Below are positions 40,594 to 49,154 of a DNA stretch of 64,000 nucleotides, in pieces. The stretch covers positions 569,001-633,000 of the forward strand of contig NZ_VULY01000018.1 of the NCBI RefSeq assembly GCF_009696485.1. The letters are read 5' to 3'. The notes beneath the pieces were generated by a model, which ran no database searches, was not told the DNA's origin, and saw only the letters and a list, made by a program, of their open reading frames with translations. Source of the DNA: Suipraeoptans intestinalis (GTDB lineage: Bacteria > Bacillota > Clostridia > Lachnospirales > Lachnospiraceae). A program made the position numbers and the translations under genes. Numbering within the stretch: position 1 is the first letter of the stretch; every line of letters begins with the position of its first letter.

Positions 40594-42086
40594 GTGTGAA
40601 ATTTTTTCTGTAAATTGAGATCTTCTATGATAATTAAGCGGCTTAATGGCAGTTTTCTGCGGTTAAGCCGTTGTCTATTTAATAGCAAAAATGAACGAAC
40701 ATGTCAAGAGCACCCAGAAAAATCTGGGTGTATTTTTCTTGGCATATTATTTAGACTTACATCATCAGTCGGTCGGGGTACATGATTTCCAGTTCACCAC
40801 GTACTTTTCCCCAGTTGCGGATCGACATTGTCCATTTTTTTGCAATTTCAAAAGTACCCAGATATAGTGCCTTCATCAGCGCCTGGGAACTTGGAAATAC
40901 GCTTCTCTGCTTGTTCAATCTACGATAGCATGAATTTAGTGATTCTATGGCATTCGTAGTATAAAAAGCGGTACGAACATCCTTGGAAAACTTGAAAATT
41001 GGAGAAATCGCATCCCAGTTATCATGCCAGCGGTTCATGGCACTCGGATATTGCCCAGACCATTTCTTTGTCACAGTCTCTAACTGCTTTCTAGCAGCTT
41101 CTTCGCTTGCTGCCGTATAGATTGTCTTTAAATCCTTTGCAAAGGATTTCATATCTTTGTTTGCAACATATTTCAGCGTATTTCTCACCATATGTACAAT
41201 ACAACGCTGTTGCTCTGTTTTTGGAAATGCGGTAGAGATTGCATCCTTGATTCCTGTTAATCCATCTGAGCAGAGAATGAGAATATCCTGAACTCCACGA
41301 TTCTTCAAGCTGTTCAATACAGAAAGCCAGTACTTACTGCTTTCATTTTCGCCCACTACGATGCTTAAGACTTCTTTCATGCCATCTTCATTGATGCCAA
41401 GTACCACATATGCTGCCAGCTTTCTGATCACACCATCATCACGTACAGAGAAATGCACAGCATCAATAAAAACGATTGGATACACAGGTGACAAGGGACG
41501 ATTCTGCCATTCCTCGATTTTGGGAAGGAGCTTATCTGTGATATCGGATACCATTCCTTCACTGACTTCAAAACCATAAATATCCTCTATGGTTTCTGAA
41601 ATCTGTCGTGTAGTCATCCCCTTTGCATACATTGCAATAATCTTGTCATCAATGGAAGAAATATCTTTTTGACGTTTTGGAAGTACCTGTGGTTCAAAAG
41701 AACTTTGACGATCCTGAGGTACATCTACTTCGAATTCACCGTATTTACTACGAACAGTTTTAGACTTTGTTCCATTACGGTAATTAGGCTCACTAGATCT
41801 TTCATAACGATCGTATCCAAGATGATTGTCCATTTCTGTTTCAAGCATATCTTGAAGGGTTCCGGAAAGCAGATCTTTAAGTGCCTCCTGAATATCATCT
41901 GCTGACTGGATATCGTATTCCTGGAGCAGTCCCTGAATAAGATTTCTTTTTCCTTCTGTCATCGGTTTTGGTTTGTAAACTTCTTTTTTTCTGTTTGCCA
42001 TAATAAAAGGCCTCCTATGATTTAATATATTTTATCATAGAAGACCTTTATAGTGTTTAATTTACAGAGTTTTTTTCACAGGCTCA
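40594..42086 (-). mobile_element. IS256-family insertion sequence
   Basis: The transposase gene (40757-42001) is bounded by related inverted ends: GTGTGAAATTTTTTCTGTAA (from 40594) at the left, and on the minus strand CTGTGAAAAAAACTCTGTAA at the right. The right terminal 26 bases occur twice in tandem (42061-42086 and 42087-42112), so the precise right border is ambiguous. A target duplication was not found. CACCCAGA/TCTGGGTG hairpins near 40710-40735 precede a T-run. Confidence 0.8.
40757..42001 (-). CDS. IS256-family transposase
   Basis: The 414-residue Mutator-type DDE transposase has candidate acidic residues in VFIDAVHFSVRDDG near residue 178, LILCSDGLTGIKDA near 243, and the C-terminal TTNAIESLNSCYRRLNKQRS near 355 containing the catalytic Glu. 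The QRCIVHMVRNTLKYV block is typical. AGGAGG lies about 10 bases before the ATG. Intact, therefore possibly active. Confidence 0.95.
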   Translation of the reverse strand: MANRKKEVYKPKPMTEGKRNLIQGLLQEYDIQSADDIQEALKDLLSGTLQDMLETEMDNHLGYDRYERSSEPNYRNGTKSKTVRSKYGEFEVDVPQDRQSSFEPQVLPKRQKDISSIDDKIIAMYAKGMTTRQISETIEDIYGFEVSEGMVSDITDKLLPKIEEWQNRPLSPVYPIVFIDAVHFSVRDDGVIRKLAAYVVLGINEDGMKEVLSIVVGENESSKYWLSVLNSLKNRGVQDILILCSDGLTGIKDAISTAFPKTEQQRCIVHMVRNTLKYVANKDMKSFAKDLKTIYTAASEEAARKQLETVTKKWSGQYPSAMNRWHDNWDAISPIFKFSKDVRTAFYTTNAIESLNSCYRRLNKQRSVFPSSQALMKALYLGTFEIAKKWTMSIRNWGKVRGELEIMYPDRLMM

Positions 42087-42112
42087 TTTACAGAGTTTTT
42101 TTCACAGGCTCT
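42061..42112 (+). repeat. Tandem duplication of the 26-bp IS right end
   Basis: Two adjacent 26-base copies of TTTACAGAGTTTTTTTCACA plus GGCTC(A/T) differ only at the last base. The outer copy supplies the stop codon of the truncated tnpW. Confidence 0.9.
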
Positions 42113-42237
42113 TTTAATTTGTCTTGCATTGTCTCAATAGCATTTTCATTAAAGTGGACAACAACCTCATAGGTTACTTTCCCAATCTTCTTTATCGTTT
42201 TTGTTCCTGTATTCTGTTCATTTTTATTTTCGTGCAT
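42088..42237 (-). pseudogene. tnpW: TnpW-like transposon protein, 3' end replaced by IS DNA
   Basis: A 49-codon frame starts MHENKNEQNTGTKTIKKIGK and continues VTYEVVVHFNENAIETMQDK, the pattern of the small TnpW proteins found in clostridial transposons. AGGAGG precedes the ATG. The last seven codons (EPVKKTL, stop) are encoded in the duplicated IS256 right end, so the original C-terminus was removed by the insertion. Confidence 0.7.
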
Positions 42238-42338
42238 ATTATTTTCCTCCTGTTTGTTGCAATTAAAAAGACGATAGATTTTTTACTTCTACCGCCTTAC
42301 TTAAAGCTCATATAACTATCTAATCTGTTATCTGTATA

Positions 42339-43337
42339 TTAAATTTTCAAATTCTTATTGTTTAACATTCCGCCAAACATTATATGATACATATCTTTAG
42401 ATGATTCTTCTATCTTGGTAATGCTTGATATTTTATTTCCAGCATCTTTTGATGAAGCTCCGCAAAGATAAAAGACTTCATTTTCTGTTCCATAGTCTAT
42501 TGCAATATATCTATCGTGATATTTTTTGCCTGCAACCTTCATTTTTAAGTTGATATTTGGATAATCTCTTCTAAAATCATTTAGGATGTTTTTTGTAAGC
42601 ATATCTTTATTTCTGACATTGTCGCTAAATAGGATGACTTCAACATTATCTTTTGCAGTTCTTAAAAGTTCCAATGTTTTTAGTCCTATATAGTTATCTA
42701 TAACATAAATGCTTTTCTTTGCTGACTTATATATTTTTGTATAGGCAACATCCGCCTCAATCTTATCTCCATTCATCAAAAGGAAATGCTTGTAGGTGTC
42801 CGGATCTATAAAATTATCCATTACTTTTTTCAAATCTTCTTTTGTTGCTAAGGTGCTAATTTTATCATTTATTTTTGCTATATCATTTGTATTCCGATTG
42901 GTTTGTATAGCTATTTGTACTAATTCTTTTGAACCGATAAAATCTTGATTTTCAATAATGAAGTCTTTCATCTGCTTAAATGTTCTAATTAAGGCTCTGC
43001 TTTGCCTAATCGCAAGTTCACCTCTTAATACAGTCATAAGCATGTAAATACCTTGTTCTGTAAAGGCATTTGGTAGGTACCTTGAACCGCCCCAACTTGA
43101 GGTGAAATTTTTGCACCTCAAGTTTTCAAACTCATTTTCTGTCAGTTGAAACATAAAATCTTCGCCTTCAAACTTCTCAATATTATTTTTTACCTGTCTA
43201 TTGAAATTTTTAGTTTCATAACCATATATTTCAGCTAAATCTACATCAAGCATTACTTTTTGTCCACGGATAAGATATATTTTATTCTTTATCGTTTTAT
43301 CATCTACAATAACTGTCTCTCTATTTTCTTCTGTCAC
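42339..43337 (-). CDS. ORF6N-domain protein with a phospholipase-D-like C-terminus
   Basis: The N-terminal ORF6N DNA-binding domain covers about residues 10-110: KIYLIRGQKVMLDVDLAEIYG, NRQVKNNIEKF, and RYLPNAFTEQGIYMLMTVL. It is typical of phage and mobile-element proteins. After a helical linker, residues about 190-320 resemble a PLD-superfamily fold, with HDRYIAID (an HxRx4D variant of HxKx4D) followed by CGASSKDAGNKIS. A GTG start is chosen because GGAGG lies 8 bases before it; an ATG seven codons upstream is possible. A nuclease-like or DNA-binding role is plausible; it is not an established defence gene. Confidence 0.75.
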   Translation of the reverse strand: MTEENRETVIVDDKTIKNKIYLIRGQKVMLDVDLAEIYGYETKNFNRQVKNNIEKFEGEDFMFQLTENEFENLRCKNFTSSWGGSRYLPNAFTEQGIYMLMTVLRGELAIRQSRALIRTFKQMKDFIIENQDFIGSKELVQIAIQTNRNTNDIAKINDKISTLATKEDLKKVMDNFIDPDTYKHFLLMNGDKIEADVAYTKIYKSAKKSIYVIDNYIGLKTLELLRTAKDNVEVILFSDNVRNKDMLTKNILNDFRRDYPNINLKMKVAGKKYHDRYIAIDYGTENEVFYLCGASSKDAGNKISSITKIEESSKDMYHIMFGGMLNNKNLKI

Positions 43338-43410
43338 AAAATGCACCTCCAAAATCATCTAACTATCTTTTCCAAGCCGCCACGCACTGCTTGGCTTTTT
43401 GAAATCAATG

Positions 43411-43734
43411 TCATATCCTTTTATATTTTTCTATTCCACCTTCAGCTTTTCCGATGTGTTCCACATTTTTTACAAGTCCACTACTTACATTTTCATAAAA
43501 CCATCTACCAATCAAAGCTGGTGGCGTTGCGATTAACTCTCTTAAAACAAATTCTTTGTCCTTCAGGAAAGAGCTTATTTTGTTTAATAAGGTGTTATAT
43601 AGAGCGGCATAGCTTGTATTTTCTTGTAAACTTTTGTACTTACAGTATTCGCTAATGCTTGGGTAATTACCCTCTTCTGCTTTTTCAGTTAAAAAAGAAT
43701 TAAGAAGTACATATTTCACTAAAACAGTGATCAA
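43411..43734 (-). CDS. Hypothetical protein at the right edge of the island
   Basis: This 107-residue, AT-rich reading frame starts with TTG (MITVLVKYVLLNSF) and has AAGGAG six bases upstream. It is rich in Tyr, Lys and Ser, with no signal peptide and no motif I recognise. It lies between the ORF6N gene and glpK and is probably the remnant of a mobile-element gene. Confidence 0.5.
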   Translation of the reverse strand: MITVLVKYVLLNSFLTEKAEEGNYPSISEYCKYKSLQENTSYAALYNTLLNKISSFLKDKEFVLRELIATPPALIGRWFYENVSSGLVKNVEHIGKAEGGIEKYKRI

Positions 43735-43759
43735 GTGTTCTCCTTAATTCTATTACTCC

Positions 43760-43776
43760 AGCAGCGGTTTGCTGCT
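43760..43776 (-). terminator. Hairpin after glpK
   Basis: AGCAGC and GCTGCT pair around a 5-base loop 18 bases after the glpK stop. There is no U-run, so its terminator role is weak; it also marks the host/island border. Confidence 0.4.
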
Positions 43777-43793
43777 TCGTGAGCTTCCGGATA

Positions 43794-45302
43794 TTACTCG
43801 TCTTCACTTCCGTCCTCTGCCCAGGCCAAAGCACAGGCGACTGCCCGCCTCCAGCCTTTTAGCTTCTCGCTGCGTGTCCCTTCTTCCATGTTGGGAGAAA
43901 ACGTTCTGGAAACGGCAAAATTGGCGCATACCTCTTCCCTGTCCTTCCAGACCCCCACGGCGATCCCTGCCAGATAGGCAGCGCCCAAAGCTGTCGTTTC
44001 CACACACTCCGGTCTTTGCACTTCCACGCCTAAGATATCCGACTGGAACTGGATCAGGAAATTGTTCCTGCTGGCTCCTCCGTCCACCTTCAGACTGCGG
44101 ATGGGAGCCTGGGACTCCTGCTCCATCACTTTTAGGATGTCGTTGGTCTGATAGGCCATAGCCTCCAGCGTTGCACGGATAAAATGCTCTTTTTTGCATC
44201 CCCTGGTAAGGCCTACGACCATCCCTCTTGCCCGCTGGCTCCAGTAAGGCGCCCCCATGCCGGTAAATGCCGGAACCACATAGACGCCGTTGGTATCCTC
44301 CACCGATTCCGCATATTCCTCCGACTGCTGGGCGTTTTTCAGCATCCGCATCTCATCCCGCAGCCACTGGATCCCCGCTCCTGCCACAAACACACTTCCT
44401 TCCAGAGCGTACTGCACCTGTCCATCTGCACTGGCTGCTATCGTCGTCAAAAGTCCGTTTTCCGACGCCACCGCCTTTTCTCCCGTATTCATCAGAAGAA
44501 AACAGCCTGTCCCATAAGTATTCTTCACTTCTCCCGCCGTAAAGCAACACTGGCCAAACAGGGCTGCCTGCTGGTCTCCCGCCGCTCCTGTGATGGGAAC
44601 GCTTCCGCCAAACACACTGGCTTCCGTATATCCATAGAGATGGCTGGAGGGCCGTACTTTGGGAAGCATAGACGCCGGGATCCCAAAATAATCCAACAGC
44701 TTCTGATCCCAGCAAAGGCGATGAATGTCATACATCATGGTTCGGGAAGCATTGGTGTAATCCGTTACATGGACAGTGCCTTTGGTAAGGTTCCAGATCA
44801 GCCAGGTGTCGATGGTCCCAAACATCAGATTGCCTGCTTCTGCCTCTTCTCTGGCTCCCTCCACGTGATCCAGGATCCACGCCACTTTTGACGCGCTGAA
44901 ATACGCATCCGGTATCAGTCCGGTAGTCTTGTGGACATAATCCGCCAGCCCATCTCTCTTTAGCTGTTCGATCCTGTCGGAAGTCCTTCTGCACTGCCAT
45001 ACAATAGCATTGTGCACCGGCACTCCCGTGTGGCGGTTCCAGACGACCGTCGTCTCCCTCTGGTTTGTGATCCCGATGGCGGCGATCTCTTCTGCCCCGG
45101 CTCCGATCTTGCTGATAGCTTCCACCACTACCGCCAGCTGCGAAGCCCAGATCTCCATGGGATCATGTTCTACCCATCCTGCCCTGGGATAAATCTGTTC
45201 AAATTCCTTCTGTGCCATACTGCAGATACTTCCCTGCCTGTCAAATAAAATACATCTGGAACTGGTCGTCCCCTGATCCAACGCCATCACATATTTTTTC
45301 AT
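43794..45302 (-). CDS. glpK: Glycerol kinase
   Basis: The enzyme phosphorylates glycerol with ATP. The 502-residue FGGY kinase shows [15 protein letters not shown] (residues 6-20), [31 protein letters not shown]-like [15 protein letters not shown] near 245 and [18 protein letters not shown] near 400. In enterococcal GlpK a His at position 232 (in a YHFYG motif) is phosphorylated by HPr; here the aligned segment is SVFGG, with no His. PTS activation through that residue is therefore not expected (inference). Last gene of the glp operon. Confidence 0.95.
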   Translation of the reverse strand: MKKYVMALDQGTTSSRCILFDRQGSICSMAQKEFEQIYPRAGWVEHDPMEIWASQLAVVVEAISKIGAGAEEIAAIGITNQRETTVVWNRHTGVPVHNAIVWQCRRTSDRIEQLKRDGLADYVHKTTGLIPDAYFSASKVAWILDHVEGAREEAEAGNLMFGTIDTWLIWNLTKGTVHVTDYTNASRTMMYDIHRLCWDQKLLDYFGIPASMLPKVRPSSHLYGYTEASVFGGSVPITGAAGDQQAALFGQCCFTAGEVKNTYGTGCFLLMNTGEKAVASENGLLTTIAASADGQVQYALEGSVFVAGAGIQWLRDEMRMLKNAQQSEEYAESVEDTNGVYVVPAFTGMGAPYWSQRARGMVVGLTRGCKKEHFIRATLEAMAYQTNDILKVMEQESQAPIRSLKVDGGASRNNFLIQFQSDILGVEVQRPECVETTALGAAYLAGIAVGVWKDREEVCANFAVSRTFSPNMEEGTRSEKLKGWRRAVACALAWAEDGSEDE

Positions 45303-45327
45303 GAATCCTTTCCCCTTTCACGCCCGT

Positions 45328-45675
45328 TTATCCACACGCCGTCGCCACCACAGGCACTCCCGTTCCTGCCGCGTCTTCCAGCACTGTTTCTCCGATATGC
45401 ACCGGCTCTTTGACTTCCAGCGCTTTCAGCTCTTTTACGATCTCCATCATCTTCCCTTTGGGAATCTCTCCCCTGGTCTTGACCGGAACGACTCCGCCCC
45501 CTTTCAGGCGCACGGTAGTGGTGACAGTCCGCACAGGATTGGTGACTTCTTTCTCTCCATAGACAGCTCCGCGTCTGCAGCGGTTTCCTGCAACTTCCAC
45601 ACCGCCGTCCTTTTGCCGTACCTGCAGACTGCAGCCCATGGGGCAGCAAATACATGTCAGTTGTCTGATTTCCAT
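45328..45675 (-). CDS. DUF1667 protein of the glycerol-3-phosphate dehydrogenase complex
   Basis: The 115-residue protein has CICCPMGCSLQV near residue 8 and NRCRRGAVYGEKE near 32, four conserved cysteines suited to a metal or Fe-S centre. DUF1667 proteins regularly follow the two flavoprotein genes of the clostridial/spirochaetal glp operon and are thought to be an electron-transfer subunit. Its ATG overlaps the upstream stop as TGATG, so translation is coupled. Confidence 0.88.
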   Translation of the reverse strand: MEIRQLTCICCPMGCSLQVRQKDGGVEVAGNRCRRGAVYGEKEVTNPVRTVTTTVRLKGGGVVPVKTRGEIPKGKMMEIVKELKALEVKEPVHIGETVLEDAAGTGVPVVATACG

Positions 45676-46952
45676 CAAAACTCTCCCGTCCCTTCTGCTG
45701 TTTCCAGGGTAATTCTTATTTTACCAACATTTCCCTGTTCTTCCAACTGTTTCTTTCCAATTTGTACCTCTTCCATTTCTCCCGGCGTCATGATCTGTTT
45801 TTTTCTGCGGGAAATACAGGTTCCGTCAAAGTAGATGCCGATATTGCAGTCCCGGTACACTCCGTCCACACGAAACCGTATTTTGACACGTTCTCCCATA
45901 CGCTGTGGATCCAGGGTGGACGGCACGGTATAGCGAACGCCTTTTTCTCCTTCGATTTCAATGGAACCTCCTTCTTCCGCCCGGTTTCCCAACAGGTAGG
46001 CTGCCGCACTTTCTCCTGCCTGCCTTGCCTCCTCTGACACAAAGTCCACCAGATCATGTACATGCAATACATTCCCACAGGCAAACACGCCTTCTACGTT
46101 ACTTTCCAGGCTTTCATCCACCACCGGCCCGTTGGTCACGGGGTTGATCTTCACTCCCATCTGGAGGCTCAGTTCATTTTCCGGGATCAGGCCGCAGGAA
46201 AGAAGGAGCGTATCACAGGCATATTCTTCCTGCGTCCCTTCTATGACGGTTCCTTCTGCGTCTACCTGCGCAATGGTCACGCTCTCCAGCCGTTCCTTCC
46301 CTTTGACGTTGACCACGGTGTGGCTAAGCTTCAAGGGAATGTCGAAGTCGTCCAGACACTGAACAATATTTCTCTTTAGTCCGCCGGAATACGGCATCAG
46401 CTCTGCCACTACCTTTACTTTCGCTCCTTCCAGAGTCATCCGCCTGGCCATGATCAGCCCGATATCTCCGGATCCCAGAATCACCACTTCCCTACCGGGA
46501 AGATATCCGTCTATATTTACCAGCTTCTGGGCTGTCCCCGCCGAGTAGATTCCCTGCGGACGATACCCCGGAATGTTTAGGGCTCCCCTTGGCCGTTCCC
46601 GGCATCCCATAGCCAGTATGACCGCCCTTGCCTGAATCGTCCGGATCCCCTGGCGGTTCAGGAAGGTGATCTGCTTTTCCGGCGTCACCGCAAGAACCAT
46701 GGTTTCTGTCAAAAACGGGATCTTCGCTTCTTTTAGCTGCTGCACAAACCGATGGGCATATTCCGGCCCCGTCAGCTCTTCCTGAAAGGTGTGCAGCCCG
46801 AACCCATTGTGAATACATTGATTCAGGATCCCTCCCAGCTTTTCCTCCCGCTCCAGAAGAAGAATGTCCTGTATCCCTTTTTCTCTGGCTGCGACCGCCG
46901 CCGCCAGCCCCGCCGGTCCGCCGCCTATAATCACCAGATCATATTGCTTCAT
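45675..46952 (-). CDS. FAD-dependent pyridine-nucleotide oxidoreductase of the glp operon
   Basis: The 425-residue flavoprotein has the N-terminal dinucleotide fold DLVIIGGGPAGLAAAVAARE (residues 5-24), a second NAD(P) fold VVILGSGDIGLIMARRM near 157, and the FAD closing motif GVFACGNVLHVHDL near 290. GCRERPRGALNIPG is typical of the group that partners GlpA-like proteins. It presumably takes electrons from the glycerol-3-phosphate dehydrogenase subunit and reduces NAD+ or a quinone-free acceptor. Overlaps the upstream gene by 14 bases. Confidence 0.9.
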   Translation of the reverse strand: MKQYDLVIIGGGPAGLAAAVAAREKGIQDILLLEREEKLGGILNQCIHNGFGLHTFQEELTGPEYAHRFVQQLKEAKIPFLTETMVLAVTPEKQITFLNRQGIRTIQARAVILAMGCRERPRGALNIPGYRPQGIYSAGTAQKLVNIDGYLPGREVVILGSGDIGLIMARRMTLEGAKVKVVAELMPYSGGLKRNIVQCLDDFDIPLKLSHTVVNVKGKERLESVTIAQVDAEGTVIEGTQEEYACDTLLLSCGLIPENELSLQMGVKINPVTNGPVVDESLESNVEGVFACGNVLHVHDLVDFVSEEARQAGESAAAYLLGNRAEEGGSIEIEGEKGVRYTVPSTLDPQRMGERVKIRFRVDGVYRDCNIGIYFDGTCISRRKKQIMTPGEMEEVQIGKKQLEEQGNVGKIRITLETAEGTGEF

Positions 46953-48357
46953 GCCGCTTTCTCCTTCCGCTCTTTCTTACCTCTTTCAGTTCTATCTGTA
47001 ATTCTCTGGCTAACAGCTCCATCAGCTTTGGCGTGCAAAAGCCTGCCTGGCACCGCCCCATCTCCGCCCTGGTCCGCCGCTTGATCCCATCCAGAGTCCT
47101 TGCTCCCAAAGGTCTTCGGATGGCGTCCAGAACCTCTCCTTCCGTCACCTGCTCGCACCGGCATACCATGGTTCCATAAGCCGGCTCCTTCTGCATGACG
47201 GCATGTTTCTCTTCCTCTGACAACTCCATAAAACGCAGGATATCTTTTCTGGTCTCGATAAACTGTTGCTTTGGTTCCGGCAGCAGCTTCTTTACCAGCA
47301 GATCTTTTACGTAAACTCCAATGGCCGGCGCGGAGGAAAGTCCCGGAGATTCGATTCCTGCCACGTCAATAAAGCCTTCTGCATCCGGTGCCTCTCCGAT
47401 CACAAATTCTCCTCCCTCCTCATGCGCCCGCAGCCCTGCAAAGGATGTGATGATCTTTCTTTTTGGCACCGATCTTACCGATCTTCCGCTTTTTTCCAAG
47501 ACTTCCTTCAGCCCCTCGGCTGTCGTAAAGGTTCCTTCTTTTTCCTCTATATCCACCGCAGTGGGACCTACCAGCAGATTCCCGTGCACCGTCGGCGTTA
47601 CCAGAACCCCTTTTCCCTTTTCTGTGGGAAGCTGGAAAATGGTGTGATCTACCAGACCGCCCACCTCTTTGTCCATGAGGCAGTATTCTCCTTTTCTGGG
47701 CGTGATGTGGATCTTCTGTGCGCTGACCATATTGTGGAACACGTCGGCATATACCCCTGCCGCATTGACCACACATCTGGTTTCCAGATCTCCCTGATCT
47801 GTCTGTATGAGATACCCTGTTTCCAGCGGTCGGATGGCCAGCACTTCTGTTTCCAGTAGAAATTCCACCCCGTTTTCCGCCGCGTTTTCCGCGTAGGCAA
47901 TGTTCATTCCAAAGGGGCAGACGATTCCTCCCGTGGGAATATGCAGGGCGGCATAGATCTCGTCCGACAGATTCGGTTCCAGCTTTAACGCCTCTTCCCT
48001 TTCCAGAAGCTGCATTCCTTCCACATGATTGGCTTTGCCCTGCTCCAGCAGGTTTTTCAGCGCGCCTACCTCTTCCTCCCGATGACAGATCACCAGGGAA
48101 CCATTTCTCCGAAAGGGAAAATCCAGTTTTTTGGCCATTTCCTCCATCATCCGGTTGCCTTCCACGTTGAGCTTTGCCTTCAAAGAACCCGGCTTTGCAT
48201 CAAACCCGCCGTGTACGATCCCACTGTTGGCTTTGCTGGTCCCTTCTCCCACGTCGCTTTCTTTTTCTATCACACAGACAGACAGCTCATATCTTGACAG
48301 CTCTCTTGCTATGGCGCAGCCCGATACCCCGGCTCCTATAATAATTACGTCCTTCAT
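46939..48357 (-). CDS. GlpA-like glycerol-3-phosphate dehydrogenase flavoprotein
   Basis: The 472-residue enzyme has a DAO-type FAD domain starting MKDVIIIGAGVSGCAIAREL, with KANSGIVHGGFDA near 45 and GIESPGLSSAPAIGVYV near 340. A C-terminal BFD-like [2Fe-2S] domain carries MVCRCEQVTEGEV and GRCQAGFC. This architecture is the anaerobic GlpA type found with glpK in Clostridia, which oxidises glycerol-3-phosphate to DHAP. Start set by AGAGG seven bases before the ATG. Confidence 0.88.
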   Translation of the reverse strand: MKDVIIIGAGVSGCAIARELSRYELSVCVIEKESDVGEGTSKANSGIVHGGFDAKPGSLKAKLNVEGNRMMEEMAKKLDFPFRRNGSLVICHREEEVGALKNLLEQGKANHVEGMQLLEREEALKLEPNLSDEIYAALHIPTGGIVCPFGMNIAYAENAAENGVEFLLETEVLAIRPLETGYLIQTDQGDLETRCVVNAAGVYADVFHNMVSAQKIHITPRKGEYCLMDKEVGGLVDHTIFQLPTEKGKGVLVTPTVHGNLLVGPTAVDIEEKEGTFTTAEGLKEVLEKSGRSVRSVPKRKIITSFAGLRAHEEGGEFVIGEAPDAEGFIDVAGIESPGLSSAPAIGVYVKDLLVKKLLPEPKQQFIETRKDILRFMELSEEEKHAVMQKEPAYGTMVCRCEQVTEGEVLDAIRRPLGARTLDGIKRRTRAEMGRCQAGFCTPKLMELLARELQIELKEVRKSGRRKRHEAI

Positions 48358-48432
48358 GCCTTTCCTCTTTCTGGGAATTTCTCCCACTTCTGTTTCCTTG
48401 ACTTCCGTCTCTTCCCTGCCTCTGTCTCTTAC

Positions 48433-49002
48433 TCAGAGGGTCCATACTTCCTGATTGGTGGAGGAAATTGCCACCGCCCCCGCCGAAATCGCTCCCATAA
48501 TGTCCTCTTTGTCTGCAATCAGCCCTCCGCAGATCACCGGAATTTCCGTCTCCTCCACGATCCTCTTTGTGATCTTCGGCATGACGCCGGGCAGGATCTC
48601 GATACAGTCCGGCCGGATGTGATCGATCTGCTTTTGAATGTTTGTAAATGCCATCGAATCCAGAATAAACGCCCGCAGCACCGTAAACAGCCCCAGTTCT
48701 TTTGCCCGCTTCAAAAGGGCGGGACGGGTGGAAATGATCCCTTCCGCCTCTGTCTGCTCTTTCATAAAATCTACTGCGATCTCCTTATTTCCGATCCCTC
48801 CCAGAAGATCCAGGTGGACAATGGGGATTTTCCCTGCTGCTTTGACCTCTCCTACGATCTCCGGTATGGTACAGATATCTCCAAACAGGATAAACACCAG
48901 GCCTGATTCTGTTTCCAGACACGTTTTCAACCCTTCCCTGTTTTTCACAGCCGTGATGATCGGATTTGTTCCGATCACTTCCAATATTTGTTCTGGTCTC
49001 AT
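48433..49002 (-). CDS. glpP: Glycerol-3-phosphate-responsive antiterminator GlpP
   Basis: This 189-residue TIM-barrel-like RNA-binding regulator shows VFILFGDICTIPEIV, GKIPIVHLDLLGGIGNKEIAVDF, TRPALLKRAKELG and EILPGVMPKI. GlpP binds leader RNA in the presence of glycerol-3-phosphate and prevents termination before glp genes. ATG at 49000-49002 is preferred for ribosome-site spacing (GGAG at 9 bases); an ATG two codons earlier is possible. It leads the glp operon, so it likely controls its own transcript. Confidence 0.92.
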   Translation of the reverse strand: MRPEQILEVIGTNPIITAVKNREGLKTCLETESGLVFILFGDICTIPEIVGEVKAAGKIPIVHLDLLGGIGNKEIAVDFMKEQTEAEGIISTRPALLKRAKELGLFTVLRAFILDSMAFTNIQKQIDHIRPDCIEILPGVMPKITKRIVEETEIPVICGGLIADKEDIMGAISAGAVAISSTNQEVWTL

Positions 49003-49061
49003 GGACATTCTCTCCTTCTGCTCCCAGCGGTTTCCCACTGACACAAAAAGAGCAAAGGGAC

Positions 49062-49154
49062 ATATAGGATCCGTAGATCCTATATAATCACTTCGCTCCT
49101 GGTCTCCTAGTAATTATCTGAGATAAGTTTAGCACATTTTAAAAAAATTATCAA
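49062..49154 (-). promoter_or_regulatory. glp operon promoter and GlpP leader hairpin
   Basis: TTGATA (49149-49154) and TAAACT (49126-49131) are 17 bases apart and overlap the end of dapL. In the leader, ATATAGGATC and GATCCTATAT (49062-49071, 49076-49085) form a perfect 10-bp stem with a 4-base loop, followed at a distance by CTTTTTG. It is the likely terminator target of GlpP (inference). Confidence 0.65.
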
